Shown here piece by piece: positions 44,960 to 53,014 of a stretch of 64,000 nucleotides of DNA. Within the stretch, counting starts at the first letter, position 1; the number at the start of each line of letters is the position of its first letter. The stretch spans positions 3,910,001 through 3,974,000 of the forward strand of contig NZ_CP059139.1 in assembly GCF_014109765.1 (NCBI RefSeq). The letters run 5' to 3'. The notes below the pieces were generated by a model that saw only the letters and a program-made list of their open reading frames with translations, had not been told where the DNA came from and made no database searches. The position numbers were made by a program, and so were the translations under genes. The DNA comes from Pseudomonas berkeleyensis (GTDB lineage Bacteria > Pseudomonadota > Gammaproteobacteria > Pseudomonadales > Pseudomonadaceae).

Positions 44960-46147
44960 ATGACTAGCCAGACCTCCTCATTCACGAGCGAGTCGCCAGC
45001 CCTGCCGCAGGCACTGGTGCTGCTGTTCGCCCTGTGCTGCGGCGCGATCGTCGCCAACCTCTACTACGCCCAGCCGATCATTGAACTGATCGCTCCGGAC
45101 GTCGGCCTCAGCGCCGAACGCGCCAGCCTGATCGTTTCGCTGACGCAGATCGGCTACGCGCTCGGCCTGTTGTTCCTGGTGCCCCTGGCCGACCTGCTGG
45201 AAAACCGCCGGCTGATGCTGATCACCACCGCCGCCGCCCTGCTCTGCCTGCTGGCCGCCGCCTTCGCCAATCAGCCGGATCTGTTCCTCGGCCTGGCGCT
45301 ACTGATCGGGCTCAGTTCGGTCTCGGTGCAGATGCTGATTCCTCTGGCCGCCAACCTGGCGCCGGAAGCCAGCCGTGGTCGTGTGGTGGGCAATATCATG
45401 AGCGGTCTGCTGCTGGGCATCCTGCTCGCGCGGCCGCTGGCCAGTGTGGTAGCCGGCGAATTCGGCTGGCGCGCGGTCTACCTGATGGCAGCGACTCTGA
45501 TGCTGGTGATCACCCTGGTGATCGCCATCACCATCCCGCGCCACGCCCCCAGCCACCGCGCCAGCTACGGGCAACTGCTGGCTTCGCTCATCCACCTGCT
45601 GCGCCGCTACCCGACACTGCGCCGTCGTGCGCTCTATCAGGGCCTGATGTTCGCCAGCTTCAGCCTGTTCTGGACGGTAGCGCCGCTGGAACTGGCCCGT
45701 AACCTGGGCCTTAGCCAACAAGACATCGCCCTGTTCGCCCTTGCTGGCGCCATCGGCGCGGTCGCGGCGCCCATCGCCGGGCGCTTGGCCGATGCCGGCC
45801 ATACCTGGCGCGCCAGCCTGGTGGCGCTGATCCTGGCGCCGTTGGCTTTTGCGCCCAATCTGCTGGACGCCGGGCTGGGCTGGATCGGCCTGATCGCCAC
45901 CGCCATCGTGCTGGATTTCGCGGTGCAGATGAGCATGGTGCTGGGCCAGCGCAGCATCTATGCCCTGGAGCCGCAGAGCCGAGCGCGGCTCAATGCGCTG
46001 TACATGACCAGCATTTTCGTCGGCGGCGCCATCGGCTCGGCGCTGGCCAGTCCGGTTTACGAGCGCTTTGGTTGGTCAGGAACGGCAATGCTGGCGGCGG
46101 GGCTGCCACTGCTGGCGCTGCTGGTATTCATTGGCAAGGAGAAGTGA
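44960..46147 (+). CDS. MFS transporter
   Basis: A 395-residue inner-membrane protein, starting at the ATG at 44960; an upstream in-frame ATG gives an unconserved leader. It has ~12 hydrophobic segments and an LVPLADLLENRRLML loop typical of the drug-resistance MFS branch; VANLYYAQPIIELIAPDVG is characteristic of a subfamily often called YybO/NepI-like exporters. A strong terminator follows. It lies beside a LysR gene. Confidence 0.87.
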   Translation: MTSQTSSFTSESPALPQALVLLFALCCGAIVANLYYAQPIIELIAPDVGLSAERASLIVSLTQIGYALGLLFLVPLADLLENRRLMLITTAAALLCLLAAAFANQPDLFLGLALLIGLSSVSVQMLIPLAANLAPEASRGRVVGNIMSGLLLGILLARPLASVVAGEFGWRAVYLMAATLMLVITLVIAITIPRHAPSHRASYGQLLASLIHLLRRYPTLRRRALYQGLMFASFSLFWTVAPLELARNLGLSQQDIALFALAGAIGAVAAPIAGRLADAGHTWRASLVALILAPLAFAPNLLDAGLGWIGLIATAIVLDFAVQMSMVLGQRSIYALEPQSRARLNALYMTSIFVGGAIGSALASPVYERFGWSGTAMLAAGLPLLALLVFIGKEK

Positions 46148-46176
46148 GGAGCAGCGCGATACAAAAATCGCAAGCG

Positions 46177-46210
46177 ACGGCCCGATGGTTTGCCGCCAGG
46201 GCCGTTTTTT
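46177..46210 (+). terminator. Intrinsic terminator after the MFS gene
   Basis: ACGGCCC and GGGCCGT stems with a 15-nt loop lead directly into TTTTTT, 30 nt past the MFS stop. It is separate from the small RNA's own terminator further on. Confidence 0.85.
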
Positions 46211-46263
46211 GCTCCTGCAAAACCGGCATTTCCGCCATCCCTGGCGGTCAGAGCGCAGGCAAC

Positions 46264-46374
46264 AAAAAACCCGCCGAAGCGGGTTTCTTCCCAACCATCC
46301 GACATCCTGTCGGTGGCCAATCCTGGCCTGGTCATCTTCCTTGATCCTAAGCGATCCGTCGCTGCAGGGGATGC
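46264..46374 (-). ncRNA. RsmX-type small RNA, copy A
   Basis: About 111 nt on the minus strand. It contains seven GGA triplets, three of them in hairpin loops: AGCGA-CGGA-TCGCT (46350-46363), GGCCA-GGAT-TGGCC (46315-46328) and CCGACA-GGA-TGTCGG (46299-46313). GGA in loops is the binding pattern of RsmA/CsrA proteins. A 3' intrinsic terminator (AAACCCGC/GCGGGTTT with TTCG loop and T6) closes the transcript at about 46264. An ATTAAT -10 at 46386-46381 and a GacA-like element further upstream fit the Gac/Rsm sRNAs RsmX/Y/Z. Length agrees with RsmX (about 110-120 nt). Exact ends are inferred. Confidence 0.78.
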
Positions 46375-46428
46375 GTGTAGATTAATGATCGGGCCTCAGC
46401 AGCAATAGCAGCGGTTAGCGCCAGAACG

Positions 46429-46446
46429 TGTAAGACATTTGCCATA
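46429..46446 (-). promoter_or_regulatory. GacA-like upstream activating element of copy A
   Basis: On the plus strand TGTAAG-ACATTT-GCCATA: the left half equals the TGTAAG half of the GacA activating-site consensus (TGTAAG-N6-CTTACA); the other half is degenerate. Its centre lies about 63 nt upstream of the inferred RNA start, similar to known rsm promoters. The same element with one change (ACATTC) precedes copy B at the same distance, while the sequence between element and -10 differs in the two copies. Confidence 0.6.
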
Positions 46447-46456
46447 GCGTTACTGA

Positions 46457-46484
46457 TTGACGATCCCACCGGGCACCTTATGCT
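46457..46484 (+). promoter_or_regulatory. Candidate sigma-70 promoter of the diguanylate cyclase gene
   Basis: TTGACG (46457-46462) and TATGCT (46479-46484) are 16 bp apart, just upstream of the RBS. The GacA-like element of copy A lies immediately upstream and could influence this promoter too. Confidence 0.5.
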
Positions 46485-46504
46485 CACTGAAACAAGGAGT
46501 CGTC

Positions 46505-47692
46505 ATGCATTCAGTCCCTGAAGCTCTCCGTGCAATCCCGGATAATCGCTACGCCGAACAGTTACGCCGCGGTTTTCGTTTCTTGCGTTTCAGCCAGCTG
46601 CTGGAACAGGAATATCACCAGTACATCAGCAAGGTTCAGGCGCGCTATCAGAAAATCGCCGTGCTCCTGGGCCTCGGTATATGGATGATTTTCACCCTTG
46701 TCGATGTGCTGCGTCTGGATCTGTGGCAACGCTTCCCCGACTATCCAGCAGCGCTCTGGGGCCTGCTACTGGTACGCGGCTCGATCATCGTCATGCTCGG
46801 ACTGCTCACCCTGCTACTGCTCACCGGCAGCCGTAAGCAGCACGGCCCGCGGGTAGTCACCGTCACCCTGCTGAGCCTGGTGCTGGGCACGACGCTGACG
46901 ATCATTTTCTACCAGAACCTGAGCGTCCCCATCTCCAACAGCGTGCTGTTACTGATGGCCCTCACCCTGTTCTTCCCTCTCGGTCTGTCATTTCGCGGCA
47001 ATCTGCTACTGGCAGCAGCCAGCCTGCCACTGGTCGTGATGCCTGGGCTGTTGCTGTTATCGGAGACACAACAGGTCGATCACCTGCGCCTGTGCTTCAT
47101 CTTCAGCTTGGCACTGCTGATCTGTGCGATGGGTGCCTACGTCAGAGATCACACCCAGCGCGAGCAATTCCTGCTGCTGCAACTGCTGGAATGGCAAGCC
47201 AACCACGATCCGCTGACTGCCCTGCACAACCGCCGCAGCTTCACTCAACATCTGGATCTCGTCCTGCGCCAGGGTAATCGCGAGTCGGCCAAGGTGGCGC
47301 TACTGATGCTCGACATCGACCATTTCAAACGTTTCAACGATCACTACGGACATCAAGCCGGCGACGATGCGCTGCTTCAGGTCGGTCGACTGCTGCAGAG
47401 TTTCGCTCGTCGCCCCATGGACATGGCTGTGCGCCTGGGCGGAGAAGAGTTCGCCCTGCTGCTATACGACTGCAATACCGAACAACTGCAAGCACTAGGA
47501 GAAGCGCTGCGAAACGAGTTGGCGACACTGAACATCGCTCACACCACCTCACCAACGGCCAATCACCTCACCGTCAGCATGGGCGCACGTCTGGCAATGG
47601 ACGGCGAAAACAGCGAAGAGTTATATCGCCGAGCAGACAGCTTGCTTTATCAGGCTAAACAGGCCGGCCGAAATCGCCTGGTACTGGGCTGA
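46505..47692 (+). CDS. Membrane diguanylate cyclase (GGDEF)
   Basis: A 395-residue protein, ATG at 46505 with AAGGAG RBS. Residues about 50-220 carry six hydrophobic segments (for example VLLGLGIWMIFTLVDVL and FFPLGLSFRGNLLLAAASL), so the sensor is a membrane module of unknown ligand. The GGDEF domain starts with ANHDPLTALHNRR, has DIDHFKRFND and the catalytic GGEEF, and a complete RxxD inhibition site (RPMD, five residues before GGEEF), so it should make c-di-GMP with product feedback. It is flanked by two RsmX-type RNA genes on the opposite strand. No EAL domain. Confidence 0.92.
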   Translation: MHSVPEALRAIPDNRYAEQLRRGFRFLRFSQLLEQEYHQYISKVQARYQKIAVLLGLGIWMIFTLVDVLRLDLWQRFPDYPAALWGLLLVRGSIIVMLGLLTLLLLTGSRKQHGPRVVTVTLLSLVLGTTLTIIFYQNLSVPISNSVLLLMALTLFFPLGLSFRGNLLLAAASLPLVVMPGLLLLSETQQVDHLRLCFIFSLALLICAMGAYVRDHTQREQFLLLQLLEWQANHDPLTALHNRRSFTQHLDLVLRQGNRESAKVALLMLDIDHFKRFNDHYGHQAGDDALLQVGRLLQSFARRPMDMAVRLGGEEFALLLYDCNTEQLQALGEALRNELATLNIAHTTSPTANHLTVSMGARLAMDGENSEELYRRADSLLYQAKQAGRNRLVLG

Positions 47693-47777
47693 GCCCTTGC
47701 AGGCACAAACAACCGTCGGGAACGATTTTAGCGTCACTTACTACGCCCGAAGGGTTGCTACCAAGGCGACAGACAGC

Positions 47778-47888
47778 AAAAAACCCGCCGAAGCGGGTTT
47801 CTTCCCAACCATCCGACATCCTGTCGGTGGCCAATCCTGGCCTGGTCATCTTCCTTGATCCTCAGCGATCCATCGCTGCAGGGGATGT
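47778..47888 (-). ncRNA. RsmX-type small RNA, copy B
   Basis: A second 111-nt gene, identical to copy A except three positions within the transcript: a loop change in the first hairpin (TGGA instead of CGGA, GGA kept), T to G right after that stem, and a G to A near the 5' end. All three stems, the terminator and the ATTAAT -10 (47895-47900) are kept. It is convergent with the diguanylate cyclase gene, and its terminator likely stops that transcript as well. Same evidence and same limits as copy A. Confidence 0.78.
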
Positions 47889-47942
47889 GTGTAGATTAAT
47901 GATCGAGCAGGTATGGCAACAGTGGCGCTTACCGTCATCGCG

Positions 47943-47960
47943 TGTAAGACATTCGCCATA
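47943..47960 (-). promoter_or_regulatory. GacA-like upstream activating element of copy B
   Basis: TGTAAG-ACATTC-GCCATA, one base different from the element of copy A and at the same distance from the -10. Between them the two promoters share little sequence, so conservation of the element points to function. It lies just past the cytochrome b561 stop. Confidence 0.6.
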
Positions 47961-47970
47961 GCTGGCCAGG

Positions 47971-48507
47971 TCAACGACCGATCATGCGTGCCAGCACGTC
48001 CTCACCGCCCTGACGGCGATGAACGAAAGCCATGGCCGCGTGACCAATCACCATGAACAACAGCAGCCAGCCAAGATTGCCGTGCAGCAGGCTGGCTGGG
48101 GCGATCATCCACTCGATCTTGCCATCGCTGAAACCCGGCATGATGGTCGTACCGAAGGCAACGAACTCGCGACCCGAGCCGTACTGGCGTAGCAGAGCGA
48201 TAAAGGGAATCACGAACAACAGGCCGTACAACGCCAGATGGCCGAAGCGTGCCAGCGTGCTGACGGGCGCAGGCCGCCGGCTACTGCTGTACAGCGCCCA
48301 GAGCAGGCGAATCACCACCAGCACCATCAGCAACAGGCCCGTAGCCTTGTGCGTACCCCAGGCGAATTTGTCCAGGCCACTGTCCTCTACCAGGACGTGC
48401 GCAAGGACGGTCACGAATTGCCAGCCTAGCAAAACGGCCATCCCCCAGTGCAACAGGCGTGTAATGGCGCCATAGCGCTGCGCGGAATCATGTAGGTTCG
48501 ACATCAC
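47971..48507 (-). CDS. Cytochrome b561
   Basis: A 178-residue membrane protein with four hydrophobic segments and the cytochrome b561 heme-ligand pattern: the first helix has RLLHWGMAVLLGWQF, then WGTHKATGLLLMVLVVIRLLW, ALYGLLFVIPFIALL and LLHGNLGWLLLFMVIGHAAMA. The conserved histidines ligate two b-type hemes; the protein passes electrons from quinol. Minus strand, just after the second RNA gene's control element. Confidence 0.92.
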   Translation of the reverse strand: MMSNLHDSAQRYGAITRLLHWGMAVLLGWQFVTVLAHVLVEDSGLDKFAWGTHKATGLLLMVLVVIRLLWALYSSSRRPAPVSTLARFGHLALYGLLFVIPFIALLRQYGSGREFVAFGTTIMPGFSDGKIEWMIAPASLLHGNLGWLLLFMVIGHAAMAFVHRRQGGEDVLARMIGR

Positions 48508-48649
48508 GGTTCCTCTCCAATGTCATGAATGAAATCTAGGCGGCTTCATACCGTTATCGGTGCGAAAGACCCGTTCCAGAGCCAATGGTGCCGCGCCACC
48601 TCAAAACATGAGCAACAGAGATGTTAACAAGGATGTCAGAAAGGCATCA

Positions 48650-48681
48650 CCGCACGTTCCAGTCGAGACCGGAGCGTGCGG
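48650..48681 (-). terminator. Terminator-like hairpin after opgH
   Basis: CCGCACG and CGTGCGG pair across an imperfect inner stem, five bases past the opgH stop. On the minus strand a weak T-rich stretch (CCTTTCTG) follows at some distance. Confidence 0.5.
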
Positions 48682-48686
48682 GATGA

Positions 48687-51227
48687 TCAGGCGTCGCGCA
48701 GCGCTTCGCGCCAGGCGTGGTGTTGCGGTTCTTGCCAGATGCGCGCATGCAGGCGCGCCATGCCGTCAGGGTCGTTGAGCAGACGCCAGCGGGTCGCTTC
48801 GACCTTGCCTTCAGGCCCGGCACTGAGGATTTCATCGATACGCTCATCGCGCAGTGCTTCGGCGGCCGGAACCACCTTGGCATGACGGGCACGGGCCATC
48901 GCGCAGACCAGGGCGTTGTACAGCGGGTCGACCACGGCACGCAGGAAGCCCTTGCGCAGTGCTCGCGAGCTGTTCAGTCGCTCGTACTCGGAGGTGTTGC
49001 TCAGTTCCACCGGCACCTTGTACTCCTCCGGAATCAGGAACAACTTGCTGCGCCGTGCGGCCAACCCCGGCGCGGTACGACTGGTCAGCACCGAAACCGC
49101 CGGAGAAAGCACCAGCGACACCACGATAGGGGCCAACCACCAGAGGAAGTCCGGATTGAGCCAGGCCACCAATGCAGTCCAGCTGATACCGATCAGCACC
49201 TGGGAGCCATGACGGCGGAACGCCTCGCTCCAGGGTGTGGAATCATCCACGCGCTGCGGCGAATTCCACTGCACCGACCAACCGAGGAACGCTGCGGTGA
49301 CGAACAAGCTGTGGAACAGCATGCGCACTGGCGCCAGCAGTACCGAGCAGGACGCTTCCAGGAGCATCGACAACAGCACCCGCATGCGGCCGCCGTAGGC
49401 TTCGGCGCCCTTGATCCAGATCAGCAGCACGCTCAGCAGCTTGGGCAGGAACAGCAGGGTCATGGTGGCGGAGAACAGCGCAACGGCCTCCTCCGGTTGC
49501 CAGCGTGGCCACAGGGGATAGAGCTGATTGGGCTGCAGGAAATACTCCGGCACCATCAGCGTATGGATCGCCAGCAGGCAGGTCGACAACACCAGAAACA
49601 GCAGCCACAACGGTGCGGACAGGTAGGACATGACGCCAGTGAGGAACACCACGCGATGCACCGCGTGCATGCCACGCACCAGGAACAGACGGAAGTTCAT
49701 CAGGTTGCCATGGCACCAACGGCGGTCGCGCTTGAGCTCGTCGAGCAGGTTCGGCGGCAACTCTTCATAGCTGCCCGGCAGGTCATAGGCGATCCACACA
49801 CCCCAGCCGGCGCGACGCATCAACGCGGCCTCGACGAAGTCGTGGGACAGGATTGCACCCGCGAAGGATCCCGTTCCAGGCAAAGGCGCCAGGGCGCAGT
49901 GCTCGATGAAGGGTTTGACGCGGATGATCGCGTTATGGCCCCAGTAGTGCGACTCACCCAGCTGCCAGAAGTTGAGACCAGCGGTGAACAGTGGCCCGTA
50001 GACGCTGGTAGCGAACTGCTGCAGACGTGCGTACAGGGTGTCCATGCCCGAGGCTTTGGGCGCGGTCTGGATGATACCGGCGCCTGGGTTGGCCTCCATC
50101 AGACGCACCAGACGGGTCAGGCATTCACCGCTCATCACGCTGTCGGCATCGAGCACCACCATGTAACGGTAATTGCTGCCCCAACGACGGCAGAAGTCGT
50201 CGATGTTGCCGCTCTTGCGCTTCACCCGACGGCGACGCCGACGGTAGAAGATGTGACCAAAGCCCTCCACCTCGCGGCACAGCTCCATCCAGGCCTGCTG
50301 CTCGGCCACGCAGATATCAGGGTCGTTACTGTCGCTGAGGACGAAGAAATCGAAATGCTCGAGTTGCCCGGTGGCCTTGAGCGACTCGAAGGTCGCCCGC
50401 AGGCCGGCGAACACACGTGGCACGTGCTCGTTGGCGATCGGCATGACCAGCGCGGTACGCGCCCGCGGCGAGATCGGCTCGTCACCGCAGCTACTGGCGG
50501 AAATGCTGTAGCGATCGTGTCCCTTGAGCAATTGGAAGAAGCCCATCAGCGCCGTCCAGAAGCCCATCGACACCCAGCAGAACAGCAGTGCGAACAACGC
50601 CAGGATGCTGGTCTGCACCACATAAGGCAGGATCTGCCGCGCCGACTCGCGCAACGGCTGTTCGAACACCAGGCCCAGGTCGACCAGCGACCAGCCCTGG
50701 TAGGGCAGCACGGACTTCATGTACCAGGTGGCGACCACGGTCTGCGTGATCATCAAGACCAGCAGCGCGGCACGGCGTACCGCTGCAACATGGCGCCAGC
50801 GCTCTTCGGCGAAATCTTCGCTCTCGCGGGTACGTGGCCGCGGCGCCGGCTTCTCACCTTTCAGACGCTGCCAGCCGCGCTGCAAAATGTTGATCTGCCA
50901 CGGCTCGGGCACCATACGCGTGCGCTTGATCGGCGGTGTCGAATCGATGGTGGGCCGCCCCTGGTGATCCTGCACGATGCGGCAGCCGCGCTCGATGGCG
51001 TCGGGCCAACCCAGTGCCAGTCGAGCTGGCACCGAGTCGAGCATTTCACGGGTTTCTTCAAGAGGTTCAGCTGCTTTGTGCTCCGGTTCCTGCAGAGCCC
51101 TGTGCAACGTGGCGAGATCCCCGCCCTCCTCTTCCAGACGATGAGCCAACGCCTGTTGCCGCTCCTGATCGAGCGGCAACTCATCGAGATAATCCTGAAT
51201 CGGTGTAGCGTCGTGGGAGTTATTCAT
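48687..51227 (-). CDS. opgH: Glucans biosynthesis glucosyltransferase OpgH
   Basis: An 846-residue inner-membrane glycosyltransferase. The GT2 domain contains [10 protein letters not shown], the LDADSV metal motif and [10 protein letters not shown] (the QxxRW-type motif); hydrophobic segments before and after ([31 protein letters not shown]) place the catalytic loop in the cytoplasm. It polymerises UDP-glucose into the backbone of osmoregulated periplasmic glucans. Its ATG overlaps the opgG stop by 8 bp, so the two are coupled. Confidence 0.95.
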   Translation of the reverse strand: MNNSHDATPIQDYLDELPLDQERQQALAHRLEEEGGDLATLHRALQEPEHKAAEPLEETREMLDSVPARLALGWPDAIERGCRIVQDHQGRPTIDSTPPIKRTRMVPEPWQINILQRGWQRLKGEKPAPRPRTRESEDFAEERWRHVAAVRRAALLVLMITQTVVATWYMKSVLPYQGWSLVDLGLVFEQPLRESARQILPYVVQTSILALFALLFCWVSMGFWTALMGFFQLLKGHDRYSISASSCGDEPISPRARTALVMPIANEHVPRVFAGLRATFESLKATGQLEHFDFFVLSDSNDPDICVAEQQAWMELCREVEGFGHIFYRRRRRRVKRKSGNIDDFCRRWGSNYRYMVVLDADSVMSGECLTRLVRLMEANPGAGIIQTAPKASGMDTLYARLQQFATSVYGPLFTAGLNFWQLGESHYWGHNAIIRVKPFIEHCALAPLPGTGSFAGAILSHDFVEAALMRRAGWGVWIAYDLPGSYEELPPNLLDELKRDRRWCHGNLMNFRLFLVRGMHAVHRVVFLTGVMSYLSAPLWLLFLVLSTCLLAIHTLMVPEYFLQPNQLYPLWPRWQPEEAVALFSATMTLLFLPKLLSVLLIWIKGAEAYGGRMRVLLSMLLEASCSVLLAPVRMLFHSLFVTAAFLGWSVQWNSPQRVDDSTPWSEAFRRHGSQVLIGISWTALVAWLNPDFLWWLAPIVVSLVLSPAVSVLTSRTAPGLAARRSKLFLIPEEYKVPVELSNTSEYERLNSSRALRKGFLRAVVDPLYNALVCAMARARHAKVVPAAEALRDERIDEILSAGPEGKVEATRWRLLNDPDGMARLHARIWQEPQHHAWREALRDA

Positions 51228-52779
51228 GGGAGGGCAGCTGATAGCTCCAGGTTTCCGACAGGGGCTTGCCGTCCTCGACCAGGGCGGCACGCATCTCCAC
51301 GGGTTGTGCCGGGTTCTTGACCTTGACACGCAACATCAGACGCCAGCCTTTGCTCACCGGGTTGTAGCGCAGGTTGTCCTCCAGCAGCTCACCGTTACCA
51401 TCGACACTCACTTGCACGGTCGGTGCCGCGTCGGGTGAACGCTTGGCCAGCTCGGCACCGACGAAGTCGATCACCAGCGCGGTGCTGCCATCGGCCTGGC
51501 GGATCAGGTTGGCCTGCTTGATATCCCCTTCGGACAAGCGGGTCTGGCTGACCATCGCCAGTTGCGGATCGTGCAGTTTGGCGTCGTCACGACTGAAGTG
51601 TAGGCGATAGGCCACATCCAGCGACTCCCCTTGCGCCGGCAGCTTCTCCGGACGCCACAGGGCGACGATGTTGTCGTTGGTTTCGTCCGGCGTGGGGATC
51701 TCCACCAGCTCGACATGACCGGTGCCCCAGTCACCGACAGTTTCCACCCAACCGCTCGGCCGCAGCTCGTAGCGGTCATCGAGATCCTGGTACTGATTGA
51801 AATCGCGGCCACGCTGCATCAAACCGAAACCACGTGGGTTGTCGATGCGATAGCTGCTGACGTTGAGACGTTGCGGGTTGTTCAACGGGCGCCAGATCCA
51901 CTCACCATTGCCAGCATGGATGGCCAGGCCATCGGAGTCGTGCAGTTGCGGGCGATAGTTCGGGCGCGGCCAGGGTTGGTTGGCGCCGAACAGGTACATG
52001 CTGGTCAGCGGTGCGATGCCGAGCTTCTCGACGTTCTCACGCAGGTACACCTTCGATTGCACGTCGAGCACGCTGTCGCGACCGGGTTTGATCTCCATGC
52101 GATAGGCACCGGTGGCGCGCGGTGAATCGAGCAGCGCGTAGATCACCAGGCTGCGGCGATCGGGCTGCGGCTTCTCGATCCAGAATTCGCTGAAACGCGG
52201 AAACTCCTCCCCCGACGGCAACGCCGTGTCGATCGCCAGGCCACGGGCGGAGAGACCGAACACCTGCCCCTTGCCAACGATACGGAAGTAGCTGGCGCCG
52301 AGCACGCTCATCACTTCGTCATGCCTGCCGTTGGCATTGATCTCATTGATCACCTTGAAACCGGCAAAGCCCAGATCCTTAAGATCATCCGGATTCAGGT
52401 TGAGATCGCCGAAGTCGAACATCGACGGGTCGTACTTGATCTCATGGGTACCTTCGGCGGTCACCTCGTTGATCTTAACCGGTACGTCGAAATGCATGCC
52501 CTGGTGGAAGAAGTACAGCTGGAACGGCGTCTTGCCGTCACGCCAGTGCGCCTTTTCCTCAAGGAAGCGAACCTTCTGGTAACCGGCGAACGGCAGCTCA
52601 CGCAGCGAAGCCGGCAAACGGCTTTGCGGAGCCTGGTAGCCTTCAGCGGCAAGCGCCTTGGCCTTGACCGCCACGTCATCCAGATCGAAGGCCCAGCTCT
52701 GGGCAGCGAACAGCAGAGGGAGCACACAGAAGGCCAGCTTGCCGGCCTTGCCCATACGGGCTCCAGAACAACGACTCAT
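51220..52779 (-). CDS. opgG: Glucans biosynthesis protein OpgG
   Basis: A 519-residue periplasmic protein. I use the ATG at 52779 (GGAGG upstream); an ATG at 52755 would still leave a signal peptide ([17 protein letters not shown]), so the start is not certain. The MdoG domain begins [21 protein letters not shown] and includes [13 protein letters not shown] and [10 protein letters not shown]. OpgG is needed for making or branching the beta-1,2 glucan backbone, and its E. coli relatives have beta-1,2-glucanase activity. Coupled to opgH downstream. Confidence 0.95.
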   Translation of the reverse strand: MSRCSGARMGKAGKLAFCVLPLLFAAQSWAFDLDDVAVKAKALAAEGYQAPQSRLPASLRELPFAGYQKVRFLEEKAHWRDGKTPFQLYFFHQGMHFDVPVKINEVTAEGTHEIKYDPSMFDFGDLNLNPDDLKDLGFAGFKVINEINANGRHDEVMSVLGASYFRIVGKGQVFGLSARGLAIDTALPSGEEFPRFSEFWIEKPQPDRRSLVIYALLDSPRATGAYRMEIKPGRDSVLDVQSKVYLRENVEKLGIAPLTSMYLFGANQPWPRPNYRPQLHDSDGLAIHAGNGEWIWRPLNNPQRLNVSSYRIDNPRGFGLMQRGRDFNQYQDLDDRYELRPSGWVETVGDWGTGHVELVEIPTPDETNDNIVALWRPEKLPAQGESLDVAYRLHFSRDDAKLHDPQLAMVSQTRLSEGDIKQANLIRQADGSTALVIDFVGAELAKRSPDAAPTVQVSVDGNGELLEDNLRYNPVSKGWRLMLRVKVKNPAQPVEMRAALVEDGKPLSETWSYQLPSHE

Positions 52780-53014
52780 CGACACACAGCCTCCAGGGCA
52801 ACACGTATTGACGTGCAGCAGCCACCCCACGGGTAGCCGCTACACGGAATTCAAATCAGGCGAATGATGCAACGACAACGCGAGCGCAATGCAGACAGCC
52901 AACCGAGCGGAGACGTCCCCGCATGCGCGGATTCTTTCTGCGCATTATTACCAGATCGTGAAGTCCGGCAAAGGTACCCGCGCGAGTATATTTTCGCCTC
53001 CTAGAGCCACCCCT

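Noticed and set aside
46232..46247. A further hairpin with GGGA in the loop on the minus strand, past copy A's terminator
   Set aside because: It lies downstream of the intrinsic terminator and has no promoter of its own, and copy B lacks it. Probably chance, unless readthrough occurs.
48717..51320. Very long open frame opposite opgH (867 codons)
   Set aside because: opgH on the other strand has complete catalytic motifs; the opposite frame is His/Gln/Arg-rich, has no RBS or domain, and is a GC-skew shadow. The same holds for long frames opposite the DUF1329, MDR and SDR genes.
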